From contig DAOVLE010000016.1 of the NCBI GenBank assembly GCA_030631415.1, forward strand, positions 1-40,497: a stretch of DNA of 40,497 nucleotides. Reading direction: 5' to 3'. This DNA is from JAAEQG01 sp023133475 (lineage in GTDB: Bacteria; Planctomycetota; Phycisphaerae; UBA1845). This document shows positions 31,501 through 40,360 of this stretch, piece after piece; the first letter of the stretch is position 1, and every line of letters begins with the position of its first letter. The notes beneath the pieces were generated by a model. That model had not been told where the DNA came from and did no database searches. It saw only the letters and a list, made by a program, of their open reading frames with translations. A program made the translations under genes and the position numbers.

Positions 31501-32631
31501 GACAGCTTGGTGGGGTTGTCCAAGGGCACCGGCCTTGACCCCGACTATTACGAATCCGATCTGTCGGGGATGGGCAATTGTGGCCCCAAGCCGCCGCAGG
31601 CATTTGATGGGAGCGAGAGCACGCCGGTGTACATCCCGATTATCGTCACGCTGCAAGCCACTGATGACGGCTTGCCCGATCCGCCGGCAGCCTTGGACTA
31701 CATCATCCTCAAGCGGCCGGATCACGGCGTATTGACGGATATCGAAGACGGCAGCACGATCACCACGGTGCCCTACACACTGGCCAACCACGGGAACACT
31801 GTCGAATACACTCCGTATCCATGCTACAACGGCGAGGACAACTTGTGGTTCAAGGTCAATGACGGTGGTGTGCCCGAGGACGGTGGCGACTCGAATCCTG
31901 CCAGCGTGACGTTCAGTGTGACGGTGAGCGAGGGGTCGGCGCAGGTGGTCCACGACTTCCCGCTGGACACTGATCCGGGTTGGTCGACCGACGGCCTGTG
32001 GGGCTTTGGTGCCCCGCTCGGCGGCGGATCACATGCCGGTGACCCCGCCAGCGCATACACCGGGTCCAACATATACGGTTACAACCTCTACGGCGACTAT
32101 TCCCACAACATGATCGAGATCATGCACCTGACCACCACGGCGCTGGATTGCTCGAATCAGTTGGGGACCGAGTTGCAGTTCCAGCGCTGGTTGGCGGTCG
32201 AGGCCGGCGTGTTCGACCATGTCAGCGTGGGGGTGTCCAACGACGGGTCCAAGTGGACCACGGTGTGGGACAACTCCACCAAAGAAACCATCAGCGAGAC
32301 ATCCTGGTCGCTGCACAGCTACGACATTTCGCAGGTGGCCGACGGTGAGGAGACGGTGTACATTCGCTGGGGCATGGGCCCGACCGACGGGGGCACTCGC
32401 TATCCGGGGTGGAACATCGACGACGTGACCATCTCGGCGGTGCGGGTGCCGCCCTGCGATTTCAACGGTGACAACACGGTGGACCTGTTCGACTTCACCA
32501 TTCTCACCGCGTGCTTCTCGGGGCCTGATGGGGAGATGCCCCCGGGTTGCGATTGTGCGGACCTGGACAACGACGATGACGTTGATCTGGCTGATTTCTC
32601 CGTCTTCCAGAAAGAACTACCCGCATCATAA
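28588..32631 (+). CDS. Secreted gingipain-like (C25) cysteine protease 1 with dockerin-like tail
   Basis: A 1347-residue exported protease. Signal peptide within residues 1-28 (SFAVVVLMVVVCGAAA). Residues 30-240 are propeptide-like (PALPVVRRLFVVPHDAVVTL). The C25 domain lies at about 250-580 with the catalytic His449 in YSGHGGTSSW and Cys483 in MSYACVTGSY. After GDPSLR come a disulfide-type segment, an FN3-like domain (697-790, DCTPPVISNV), a beta-rich domain (797-1000, ALFDDLNPSTGGSVSW), a cadherin-like stretch (1001-1115), a MAM-like domain (1122-1285) and a dockerin-like EF-hand pair (1290-1347, DFNGDNTVDLFDF). AGGAGG precedes the ATG. It is probably a surface or extracellular protease for polypeptide use or adhesin processing. 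Confidence 0.93.
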   Translation: MRLGNLSVRVWSFAVVVLMVVVCGAAAEELWVSAGPGGAATITTTSSTAAPQVLVGRSDSGGFAGSVEVPGFGIAAKKTPGGEFLELGWPDASIAGAVGEPALPVVRRLFVVPHDAVVTLHYREGESTVLDLADAGLPDVMPVQLPIEKLPGARERAVFQYDDAAYSVASVPSERAVCEEVGIVRGQRLFLLEVRPLEYNPVAQTLTYWPELQVEVQFEGGREPEVLLTPFPGLRKVVLNPDQISDVSRRGSGNYLIVVASTFETGIAAFADAKSAQGFDVTTWVPSSSSSTAIKSHIQGLWDAGQALDYILLVGDTNTISHCVGGGTGSPDTDLPYVCMDGSTDWHPDIAIGRFPVRTAAQLQAMVDKTLYYENGPLADPDYLKRAVFMASTDNYTVSEGTHNWVIENHMDPNGFVSDKLYTMTYGATTQDTRNSFNDGRFFGIYSGHGGTSSWADGPPFSQSDVNGLTNQNMYAFVMSYACVTGSYTADECFVETWVRAAGKGAVAMYGSSVNSYWTEDDVLEKRHFDAIFDAEDDVPAELGPVWNDTLMRYLAEMGTGSTTRRYFEMYNLMGDPSLRFPGACSDAGTVVLDKSKYACMSTAIITVGDCGLNLDDNVVEYVTVSVDSTTETGVEQVTLTETDASSAQFDGWIDISTTDAAGVLWVTAGDTITVTYIDADDGAGNTDVVVTTTAVVDCTPPVISNVHAIDVQPRRATITFDADEPVRGVVHYGPSCDNLPEIVVGSTYAASPMVSVTGLQDNTTYYYTVDAKDEAGNGVSDDNGGNCYMFSTPEVPDFFTELFGDGEGAFDLADKSLIFSPNGSTDFYDGCVEEDITSLPTDPAGGTSFSMSDDDYETVTLSGGALVWLYGTSYSTFYPCSNGYITFVHGETGYTESLEAHFAGIPQISALFDDLNPSTGGSVSWKQLDDRAVVTWENVPEYSDGGSNTFQVEMFFNGDIVISYLSVSSADSLVGLSKGTGLDPDYYESDLSGMGNCGPKPPQAFDGSESTPVYIPIIVTLQATDDGLPDPPAALDYIILKRPDHGVLTDIEDGSTITTVPYTLANHGNTVEYTPYPCYNGEDNLWFKVNDGGVPEDGGDSNPASVTFSVTVSEGSAQVVHDFPLDTDPGWSTDGLWGFGAPLGGGSHAGDPASAYTGSNIYGYNLYGDYSHNMIEIMHLTTTALDCSNQLGTELQFQRWLAVEAGVFDHVSVGVSNDGSKWTTVWDNSTKETISETSWSLHSYDISQVADGEETVYIRWGMGPTDGGTRYPGWNIDDVTISAVRVPPCDFNGDNTVDLFDFTILTACFSGPDGEMPPGCDCADLDNDDDVDLADFSVFQKELPAS

Positions 32632-32651
32632 AGCGGGTTGAGTGCGTTTGT

Positions 32652-32691
32652 GAGGCCGGTGCCACACACCGGGCACCGGCCTCCTGCTTTT
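32652..32691 (+). terminator. Rho-independent-type terminator after protease 1
   Basis: A perfect 12-bp GAGGCCGGTGCC/GGCACCGGCCTC stem (32652-32663 and 32672-32683) with an 8-base loop, followed by CTGCTTTT. It separates protease genes 1 and 2. Confidence 0.75.
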
Positions 32692-32717
32692 GAGCTACTA
32701 ACCAAGGAGAGGTGATC

Positions 32718-35700
32718 ATGACGAATTCTCATTCTATCGAGAGAGGTTGGAGCGGTTGTGCCCGGGTGATTGGCGTGACGGCGATGGTGGCATTGGTGAT
32801 GGTTTGCACATCCGGTGCCGCGCTGGCGGAGCGCCAGGCGGTCAGAACCACCGTGCTGGAAAACACACCGGAGCGGATCGTTATCGACTATCAGATGGGC
32901 CAGTTCACCGAGCAGGCGGTGGAGATCAACGGGCGCAAGTGCACGCAGATCAAGCTGGGCAAGGAAAGCCTGCTCAAGACCAAAGGCGCCCCGTCGCTGC
33001 CCAACGTCTGCCGCAGCATCCAGATTCCCAACGACGCCAGAATGGCGGTCAGGGTGCGGGTTGCCGATTACTATGACCTCGACGGCATCGAGGTAGTTCC
33101 CTCGAAGGGCTATATTTTACGCAAGGTCAACCCCGCGGACGTGGCGTATACGTTCGGGTCGCAGTACCAGCAGGACGCCTTTTGGCCGGCGGAGTTGGTG
33201 TCGATGCGCGATCCTTACATCATGCGTGATTGCCGTGGTGTGGTGGTCGAGATCAACCCATTCCGCTACAACCCGGTCACTCGCACGTTGCGTGTCTACA
33301 CCCGGGTTACGGTGGAGGTGGTTTCAGTGGGCCTGGGCGAGATTAATGTCCTGCACCGGGTGCGTGCGGCTGATGACCTCAGCCTGGCATTCCACAAGCT
33401 GTACCAGCGACACTTCCTGAACTATGGGGCAGAGCAGCGTTACGATCTGCTGGATGAAGAGGGCGATATGTTGATCATCTGCCACGGTACGTGGCTTGGC
33501 AACGTCCAGCCGCTGGCGGACCACAAGAACGCGCGTGGTATCGACACCACGGTGGTGAATGTTTCCGACATCGGGAACAACGCCGCCTCGATCAAGACCC
33601 ACATTCAAACCCAGTATGATAGCGGCAACCTGGCGTTTGTGTTACTGGTGGGTGATGCCGCGCAGGTTGCTCCACCTGAAGCCTCGGGTGGGGCGTCGGA
33701 CCCGACGTACTCGAAGCTGGCTGGTGGCGATGACTACCCGGACATCATGGTAGGGCGTTTCTCGGCGGAGACGGCAGCCCAGGTGGACACCCAGGTGCTG
33801 CGCACCATCGAGTACGAGACCATGCCGGCCACCAACCAGGACTGGTTCTGGAAGGGCATGGGGGTTGCATCGACTGGGGGTCCCGGTGATGACGGCGAAC
33901 TCGATTACGAGCACCTCGACAACATCCGCGACGACCTGCTGCCTTACGGGTACACCACGGTGGACCAGATTTACGATCCCACTGCAACGGCCGCCCAAGT
34001 GACAACAGGGTTGAACGCCGGGCGTGGTATCGTCAATTACACCGGCCACGGCGGCCCCACGTCCTGGAGCACCACAGGTTTTGACAACGGCGATGTCAAT
34101 GCCCTGACCAACGACAACATGCTGCCGTTCATCTGTTCGGTGGCTTGCAACAACGGCGAGTTCGATTCGTATACGTGCTTTGCCGAAGCCTGGTTGCGGG
34201 CAACACACGGCAGCGAACCCACCGGGGCCATCGGCGTCTATGCTTCGAGCATAGGGCAGTCCTGGGACCCGCCCATGGACGCCCAGGACGAGTTTGTGGA
34301 CATGTTCGTCAGCGAGACCTACTCGGCATTGGGGACCCTGCTCTATGCCGGGTCGTGCCACATGATGGACGAGTATCCGCCCGGGCACCCGGAAGGTTCC
34401 GGGGTGAGCATGTTCGACACCTGGCACCTGTTCGGCGATCCATCGCTACGGGTGGTGGTGAGCTGCACCGACGCCGGGACGATTGCACTCGACCGGGAGA
34501 AATACGCCTGTGAGGGCACCGTCGTCATTACGCTGATCGACTGCGGGCTTAACCTCGACGACGCCATCTATGATACGTTCATGATCACCGTTGTCTCCGA
34601 CTCCGAGCCGGCAGGCGAAGCCGTTCAACTGACCGAGATCGATCCGGCTTCGGGCCAGTTCAACGGTTCGATCGTGATCAGCGGCACCGACGCTGCCGGA
34701 GTGCTTCTGGTCGGCGAAGGCAACACCATCACGGTGACCTATGAAGATGCCGACGACGGCACGGGCAACCCGGCTACGGTTGTGGATACGGCAATGGTGG
34801 ACTGCACCCCGCCGATCATCTCGAACGTGCAGACGCCCGTTGTCGAACCGCGCAACGCCACGGTGACCTTTGATGCCAATGAGTTGGCACACGGGATCGT
34901 GCACTTCGGCCTGTTCTGTGACGCGCTGACCTCCACCGCGGAAGGTGCCGGATTCGCCATGTCGCCCACCGTCGGGATCACCGGGCTGGACGACGACACC
35001 ACCTACTTCTACGCGGTCGAGGCGGAGGACGAAGCCGGCAACTCGGCCGGCGACGACAACTACGGGAGCTGCTACACGTTTACCACCCCCGAGGTCCCGG
35101 ACTTCTTCACCGAACAGTTCGATGGTGCCGGGGATGCGTTCGATCTTGCAAACTTCAGCGTGATCTTCACGCCGAACTACTCAGCCGACTTCTACGAAGG
35201 TTGTGTGCAGCAGATCACCAGCCTGCCGACGGACCCCGCCGGCGGCACGGACCTGAACCTCAGCGATGATGATTATGCCACGATCACGCTGAGTGGTGAG
35301 GCCACCGTGTCGATCTATGGCACCAGCTACAACATGTTCTATCCGGGCAGCAACGGCTACATCACCTTTGTTCACGGCGAAACCGGATACAATGAGTCGC
35401 TGGAGGTTCATTTTGGTGGTATACCGCGGATATCGGCACTGTTTGACGATCTGAACCCCAACAACGGCGGCAGCGTCAGTTGGAAGCAGCTTGACGACCG
35501 GGCAGTGGTCACCTGGGAGAACGTCCCGGAGTACTCCGCGACAGGATCGAACACCTTCCAGATCGAGATGTTCTTCAACGGGAACATTGTCATGAGCTAT
35601 CTGAGCGTTTCGGCGCAAGACGGCATTGTGGGCCTGTCGGATGGTGGCGGTCTGGACCCGGACTATTACGCAACCGACCTTTCGATGATGGGCCCTTGTG

Positions 35701-36746
35701 GGCCTAAACCGCCGACTGCACTTGGCGGCATTGCCGAGACCACGGTGTACACACCTGTCACCATTACGCTGCAAGCCACCGACGACGGCTTGCCCGACCC
35801 ACCCGCAGCCTTGACTTACATCATCACCGAGTTGCCAGACGATGGCATGCTGGTGGACCTCGCGGACAGCGAGACGATCGGATATGCCCCCTACACACTG
35901 GCTGATGGCGGGAACATGGTCGAGTACACCCCCTACCCATGCTACAATGGGCCGGACGCTTTGAAGTTCAAAGCCAATGACGGCGGCAATTCGCCCGATG
36001 GCGGGGACTCAAACGAAGCCACCGTGACCATCAGCGTAACGACGGCCACGGGTTCAGCCAGCTTGATCTACGAGTTCCCGATGGATGTCGATCCAGGCTG
36101 GTCGACCGAAGGGTTGTGGGGATTTGGGGTTCCAGCCGGTGAGGGATCGCACAACGGCGACCCCACCTCCGGGTACACCGGCCTCAACGTGTACGGCTAC
36201 AACCTCGACGGCGACTATGATCACGACATGACTGAACCCGCGTACCTGACCACTACGGCGTTGGACTGCTCGAACCTGTTTGGGACCGAGTTGCAGTTCC
36301 AGCGTTGGCTGGCGGTGGAGGCGGGGATGTTCGACCAGGCCACTGTCGAGGTGTCCAATGATGGCACGGTGTGGACGCGGTTGTGGGAGAATCCTGACCA
36401 GAGCTTGAGTGAATCGGAGTGGTCGCAGCAGAGCTACGACATTTCGGCGGTGGCTGACGGGTATGATACGGTGTACGTCCGCTGGGGGATGGGGCCGACT
36501 GACGGCAGCATACGCTATCCCGGCTGGAATGTTGACGACGTCGAAATCAGGGCGGTTCCGACATCATCTTGTGATTTCGATGGTGACAACCAAGTGGACC
36601 TGTTCGATTTCACCATCTTTACGGCATGTTTCACCGGGCCGGGCGGGGCGTTGCCCAAGGGTTGCAATTGCGCCGATGTCGATGGTGACAACGATGTAGA
36701 CTTACTGGACTTCGCCATCTTCCAGGAGGAAAGGTCCGGTTCTTAG
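32718..36746 (+). CDS. Secreted gingipain-like (C25) cysteine protease 2 with dockerin-like tail
   Basis: A 1342-residue exported protease. The signal peptide ends near residue 38 (TAMVALVMVCTSGAALA). The propeptide (40-235) and C25 domain (240-575) carry His444 in YTGHGGPTSW and Cys477 in CSVACNNGEF. This half closely resembles protease 3 (GGPGDDGELDYEHLDNIRDD, QVDTQVLRTIEYE). After GDPSLR at about 572 the protein instead follows protease 1: FN3-like (696), beta-rich domain (795, ALFDDLNPNNGGSVSW), cadherin-like (999), MAM-like (1119) and dockerin-like EF-hand pair (1285-1342, DFDGDNQVDLFDF). AAGGAGAGG precedes the ATG at 32718. It seems to be a hybrid of its two neighbours. It is probably transcribed separately, since a terminator precedes it. 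Confidence 0.93.
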   Translation: MTNSHSIERGWSGCARVIGVTAMVALVMVCTSGAALAERQAVRTTVLENTPERIVIDYQMGQFTEQAVEINGRKCTQIKLGKESLLKTKGAPSLPNVCRSIQIPNDARMAVRVRVADYYDLDGIEVVPSKGYILRKVNPADVAYTFGSQYQQDAFWPAELVSMRDPYIMRDCRGVVVEINPFRYNPVTRTLRVYTRVTVEVVSVGLGEINVLHRVRAADDLSLAFHKLYQRHFLNYGAEQRYDLLDEEGDMLIICHGTWLGNVQPLADHKNARGIDTTVVNVSDIGNNAASIKTHIQTQYDSGNLAFVLLVGDAAQVAPPEASGGASDPTYSKLAGGDDYPDIMVGRFSAETAAQVDTQVLRTIEYETMPATNQDWFWKGMGVASTGGPGDDGELDYEHLDNIRDDLLPYGYTTVDQIYDPTATAAQVTTGLNAGRGIVNYTGHGGPTSWSTTGFDNGDVNALTNDNMLPFICSVACNNGEFDSYTCFAEAWLRATHGSEPTGAIGVYASSIGQSWDPPMDAQDEFVDMFVSETYSALGTLLYAGSCHMMDEYPPGHPEGSGVSMFDTWHLFGDPSLRVVVSCTDAGTIALDREKYACEGTVVITLIDCGLNLDDAIYDTFMITVVSDSEPAGEAVQLTEIDPASGQFNGSIVISGTDAAGVLLVGEGNTITVTYEDADDGTGNPATVVDTAMVDCTPPIISNVQTPVVEPRNATVTFDANELAHGIVHFGLFCDALTSTAEGAGFAMSPTVGITGLDDDTTYFYAVEAEDEAGNSAGDDNYGSCYTFTTPEVPDFFTEQFDGAGDAFDLANFSVIFTPNYSADFYEGCVQQITSLPTDPAGGTDLNLSDDDYATITLSGEATVSIYGTSYNMFYPGSNGYITFVHGETGYNESLEVHFGGIPRISALFDDLNPNNGGSVSWKQLDDRAVVTWENVPEYSATGSNTFQIEMFFNGNIVMSYLSVSAQDGIVGLSDGGGLDPDYYATDLSMMGPCGPKPPTALGGIAETTVYTPVTITLQATDDGLPDPPAALTYIITELPDDGMLVDLADSETIGYAPYTLADGGNMVEYTPYPCYNGPDALKFKANDGGNSPDGGDSNEATVTISVTTATGSASLIYEFPMDVDPGWSTEGLWGFGVPAGEGSHNGDPTSGYTGLNVYGYNLDGDYDHDMTEPAYLTTTALDCSNLFGTELQFQRWLAVEAGMFDQATVEVSNDGTVWTRLWENPDQSLSESEWSQQSYDISAVADGYDTVYVRWGMGPTDGSIRYPGWNVDDVEIRAVPTSSCDFDGDNQVDLFDFTIFTACFTGPGGALPKGCNCADVDGDNDVDLLDFAIFQEERSGS

Positions 36747-36809
36747 GAGTGACCACCAGGCCATCCGCCTTCCGACCGATGGCGGGTGTGCCGCCAGGGG
36801 TGGGCCATG

Positions 36810-36869
36810 ACGCGGGGAGACGGGCGCCCGGCTGCCGAAGCGCAGAGCACGGGCGGCGTCTCCCCGCGT
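36810..36869 (+). terminator. Long stem-loop after protease 2
   Basis: ACGCGGGGAGACG (36810-36822) pairs perfectly with 36857-36869, and inside it CGCCCG pairs with CGGGCG (36825-36830 and 36850-36855). No U-tract follows, so it may be a 3' end stabiliser, a factor-dependent terminator or a repeat relic. Confidence 0.55.
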
Positions 36870-36911
36870 TCGTGATCGGGCTTTCGCAAACCGAACGCCG
36901 GTTGGCACATG

Positions 36912-36932
36912 TAGGGCGGGTTCCACCCGCCT
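36912..36932. repeat. Half copy of the GGCGGGT/ACCCGCC element
   Basis: TAGGGCGGGTTCCACCCGCC left arm followed by TTCC; no right arm. Confidence 0.8.
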
Positions 36933-36958
36933 TCCTGGTTGTTCCGAGTTCTGATTTG

Positions 36959-37086
36959 TAGGGTGGGTGGAGCTTCGCGAAGCGAAGCGAAACCCACCGC
37001 GCCGCCTGAGAACAGGCAAGAGGCAATCGGAACACGGAACTGAATGGTGGGTTCCACCTCGCTACGCGAGGTTCCACCCACCCTAC
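36959..37086. repeat. GGTGGG/CCCACC paired-hairpin element
   Basis: TAGGGTGGGTGGAGCTTCGC then GAAGCGAAGCGAAACCCACC on the left; TGGTGGGTTCCACCTCGC and GCGAGGTTCCACCCACCCTAC on the right. The two hairpin types are swapped relative to the copies at 7071 and 21684, so this copy is inverted. A GGCAAGAGGCAA piece sits in the middle. Confidence 0.85.
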
Positions 37087-37375
37087 GTCTGATACCTTTT
37101 TTATGGTTTCCAGTTAAGTGTGAACCCGAGAATCACCGTGCCGATGAACAAATTGGAGAGGGGAACTTGTGCGCCCGACGGGGCGGCGGCGGCTGAAATC
37201 AAGCCGTTCTTGACTTGATCCACCGGAGATGCAATATCAGATGGCAAAGCGGTTTAAATTGCTTTAGTGTGATAATAACTGTTGCATCAGACGGGTTGCT
37301 TCGGTTAAACTGCCATGTTGGAGGAACGGGGTTTTGTTTATCAGTGGGCATGCAACAAGCTAAGGAGGAAACAAG

Positions 37376-40360
37376 GTGATTAATTTCCGCTATGCAGAGA
37401 AGCGTGGGTACCATGCCGCAATTTTGGCACTAAGTGCGGTTGTGCTTCTGGTTGCGGTTGGGGCGGTCAACGCCGCTGAAGCGGTCGATGTTCGCGTGAT
37501 CCAGGATACCGGGGACCGCATCGTTGTTCAGTGCGATATCGGTCGCTACTTTGAGACGACGGTTGACATTGCTGGGCTCCCGCACCAGCGGATAGCCCTG
37601 GGCAAAGAGAGCCTGATAAGAATCAAGGGCGCTCCGGCATTGCCCAACGTTTGCCGCAGCTTCATCATTCCCAATGACGCCAGGATGTCCGTGAGGGTCA
37701 TGGATGCGCAGTACTACGAAGTCCCCGCGCGGATAGCGCCGTCCAAGGGCAAGATTTACAGGAACCAGAATCCCGACGAGGTGCCGTTCGAGTTCGGCGA
37801 GACTTATGCCGCCGACGCATTCTTCCCCGGCACGGTCGCTTCACTGCGCAAACCGTACATTTTGCGCGACTATCGCGGTGTGGTGCTCGAAGTGAATCCG
37901 TTCCGCTACAATCCCGTCACGGGAACTCTGCGGGTGTACACCAGTGTTACGGTGGAAATGGTCAAGGTCGGGGCAGGGAAGGTTAATGTCCTGAATCAGC
38001 GATTGCGCGGTGAGAGCCTCAACCTTACGTTCCACAAGGTATACAATCGCCACTTCCTGAATTATGCGTCGAACGTGCGTTACGATTCGCTGGATGAGAG
38101 CGGCGACATGCTGATTATCTGCCACGACGACTGGTTGGCCAACGTTCAGCCGCTGGTGGATCACAAGAACGCCATCGGCATCCCCACCACGGCGGTGGGC
38201 GTCTCCACCATCGGGAACGACAGCGCTTCGATCAAGAGCCACATCCAAGGCGTCTACAACGACGGTGGCTTATCGTTTGTTTTGCTGGTCGGCGACGCGG
38301 GCGAGGTTGCCACTCCCTATGCCTCGGGCGGCTCGTCGGACCCCAGCTACGCATTGCTGGCCGGCGGCGATAATTACCCCGATATCATGGTGGGGCGTTT
38401 CTCGGCCCAGACCGCTGCCCAGGTGGACACCCAGGTCTTGCGGACCATCGAGTATGAGCAGCTCCCAGCCGGAGGGCCCGACTGGTTCAAGAAGGGCACC
38501 GGTATCGGCTCCACGGGAGGCCCCGGTGATGACGGCGAGTTGGACTGGGAGCACATCGAGAACATCCGGGCCGATCTGCTCGGTTACGGATTCACCGAGG
38601 TGGACCAGATTTACGCTCCCGGCGCCTTGGCGTCCGATGTCACCAGTGCCTTGAATTCCGGCCGAGGGGTGGTCAACTACTGCGGTCACGGCGGAATCAC
38701 CTCCTGGACCACCACGGGATTCTCCAACACCAACATCAACGCTCTGACCAACGACAACATGCTGCCGGTGATCTTCAGCGTGGCCTGTGTGAACGGGAAG
38801 TTCGACGGGTACACCTGCTTTGGCGAGACCTGGTTGCGTGCCACCCACGTGTCCGAGCCCACCGGTGCGGTCGGCGTTTACGCTTCCTCGATCAACCAGT
38901 CGTGGGACCCGCCGATGGCTGCCCAGGACGAAAGCGCGGACTTGCTGGTGGCTGAGGCTTACTTCAGCTTTGGTGGTTTGTGCTTCGCCGGTTCGTGCCT
39001 GATGATGGACGAATACAATGCTGACGGCGAGGAAATATACGATACCTGGATCGTGTTTGGCGATCCTTCACTGCGGGTCTTCGGGCAGGCCCAGCCGCAC
39101 GGGATGCGGGTTTCCCCAACCTCGGGTTTGAACTCCAGCGGCCCGGTCGGCGGCCCGTTCACTCCCGACAGCATCGAGTATACCCTCGAGAACCTCGGTG
39201 ACACGCCGTTGGACTACGAAGTCTCCGCGAGTCAACCGTGGGTGTCGATCACCGACGGCGTCGGCAGTCTGGGGGCCTACGCATCCACCACGGTGACCGT
39301 GTCGATCAACTCGCAGGCTGACTCCCTGGGCGGCGGCAACTACGATGACACGGCCCAGTTCACCAACACCACCAACGGGGACGGGAATACCACCCGCAGC
39401 ATCTCGTTGCAGATCGGCGCCCCGGCTGCGATTTACAGCTTCAACATGGACACCAACCCCGGTTGGACTATATCTGCGGGGAACGAATGGGCCTATGGCG
39501 ATCCCACCGGCGAGGGCGGTTACTACCACGGCAATCCGGATCCGGATGACGGGGCTACCGGCACAAACGTGTACGGTGTCAACCTCAACGGCGACTACTC
39601 CACGACCGCGGGCGGGCCATATTATCTCACCACAGGCCCCATGGACCTCACCGGTTACGAAGAGGTGACCTTGAAGTTCCAGCGCTGGCTTAATTGCGAC
39701 TATACGCCGTATGTCTCGGTGACCGTCGAAGCCTCCAACAACGCGACTGACTGGGTGCTGATCTGGGACAACAGCACCGCCGCCATCACCGACAACTCCT
39801 GGGGGTTGTTCACCTACGATATCTCTGCGGTTGCCGATGACCAGGGCACGGTCTACGTCCGGTGGAGTTACGAGGTCGACAGTTGGGCCTACGCCTATTC
39901 CGGTTGGAACATTGACGACGTGGAGATTTGGGGGATGGGCGGCGAACCGCCGCCGACCTGTGACGACGGCATCTTGAATCAGGGTGAGGATCTGATCGAC
40001 TGTGGTGGGCCTTGTCCGCCTTGCGAGTGTCTGCTCGACACCGATTGTGACGACGGGGTATACTGCAATGGTGGCGAGAGTTGTGATGATTACGGCGAGT
40101 GCATGGCTGGGGCGTATCCTTGTGGGGACGATCAATGGTGTCGTGAAGACATCTCCTGGTGCGTGCCCCATGGGGACGGCGATTTCGATTATGATAACTA
40201 CGTGGACCTCTACGACTTCGCGATGTTCCAGGCCTGCTTCGGCCATGAGTCGTACGGCGACTGCGGACCGGGCAACATGACCGGCACCAGCGAGATGATC
40301 GACCTGAACGATTTCGCGTTGTTCCGAGAGGCGCTTCGCGGCCCGGTGTCTGCTCCCTAG
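37376..40360 (+). CDS. Secreted gingipain-like (C25) cysteine protease 3 with Cys-rich and dockerin-like tail
   Basis: A 994-residue exported protease starting at GTG, with AAGGAGG seven bases upstream. Signal peptide to about residue 34 (ILALSAVVLLVAVGAVNAAE). Propeptide 35-230; C25 domain 235-570 with His438 in YCGHGGITSW and Cys471 in FSVACVNGKF. The C-terminal half differs from the other two: a BACON/Ig-like beta domain (580-680, SQPWVSITDGVGSL), a MAM-like domain (685-855, LKFQRWLNCDY), a Cys-rich segment (860-930, DGILNQGEDLIDCGGPCPPC) like the short Cys-rich repeats of myxobacterial and planctomycete surface proteins, and a dockerin-like end (937-994, DFDYDNYVDLYDFAMF). It is the likely closest source of the catalytic half of protease 2. 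The window ends 137 bases later without another gene. Confidence 0.93.
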   Translation: MINFRYAEKRGYHAAILALSAVVLLVAVGAVNAAEAVDVRVIQDTGDRIVVQCDIGRYFETTVDIAGLPHQRIALGKESLIRIKGAPALPNVCRSFIIPNDARMSVRVMDAQYYEVPARIAPSKGKIYRNQNPDEVPFEFGETYAADAFFPGTVASLRKPYILRDYRGVVLEVNPFRYNPVTGTLRVYTSVTVEMVKVGAGKVNVLNQRLRGESLNLTFHKVYNRHFLNYASNVRYDSLDESGDMLIICHDDWLANVQPLVDHKNAIGIPTTAVGVSTIGNDSASIKSHIQGVYNDGGLSFVLLVGDAGEVATPYASGGSSDPSYALLAGGDNYPDIMVGRFSAQTAAQVDTQVLRTIEYEQLPAGGPDWFKKGTGIGSTGGPGDDGELDWEHIENIRADLLGYGFTEVDQIYAPGALASDVTSALNSGRGVVNYCGHGGITSWTTTGFSNTNINALTNDNMLPVIFSVACVNGKFDGYTCFGETWLRATHVSEPTGAVGVYASSINQSWDPPMAAQDESADLLVAEAYFSFGGLCFAGSCLMMDEYNADGEEIYDTWIVFGDPSLRVFGQAQPHGMRVSPTSGLNSSGPVGGPFTPDSIEYTLENLGDTPLDYEVSASQPWVSITDGVGSLGAYASTTVTVSINSQADSLGGGNYDDTAQFTNTTNGDGNTTRSISLQIGAPAAIYSFNMDTNPGWTISAGNEWAYGDPTGEGGYYHGNPDPDDGATGTNVYGVNLNGDYSTTAGGPYYLTTGPMDLTGYEEVTLKFQRWLNCDYTPYVSVTVEASNNATDWVLIWDNSTAAITDNSWGLFTYDISAVADDQGTVYVRWSYEVDSWAYAYSGWNIDDVEIWGMGGEPPPTCDDGILNQGEDLIDCGGPCPPCECLLDTDCDDGVYCNGGESCDDYGECMAGAYPCGDDQWCREDISWCVPHGDGDFDYDNYVDLYDFAMFQACFGHESYGDCGPGNMTGTSEMIDLNDFALFREALRGPVSAP

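Larger units (their letters stand above)
36747..37375. other. Intergenic region, 629 bp
   Basis: Holds a long stem-loop (36810-36869), a half GGCGGGT hairpin (36912-36932) and a GGTGGG/CCCACC element (36959-37086). The remaining 290 bases are non-repeat; TTGACT at about 37208 with AATATC 17 bases on is a weak candidate promoter for protease 3. Confidence 0.6.

Noticed and set aside
30214..31953. Very long minus-strand frame inside protease 1
   Set aside because: It is a shadow produced by the codon bias of the real protease gene; a similar shadow lies under the other proteases.
39068..40246. 392-codon minus-strand frame inside protease 3
   Set aside because: It is antisense to conserved MAM-like and dockerin-like coding sequence with no domain of its own.
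28588..40360. Cellulosome cluster
   Set aside because: The tails are dockerin-like, but no cohesin, scaffoldin or cellulase is present; in Planctomycetota such EF-hand tails occur on many exported proteins without cellulosomes.
28588..40360. Caspase-like immune (defence) protease system
   Set aside because: The proteases belong to clan CD like caspases, but all three carry signal peptides and extracellular-type domains, and no sensor or nuclease gene is nearby.
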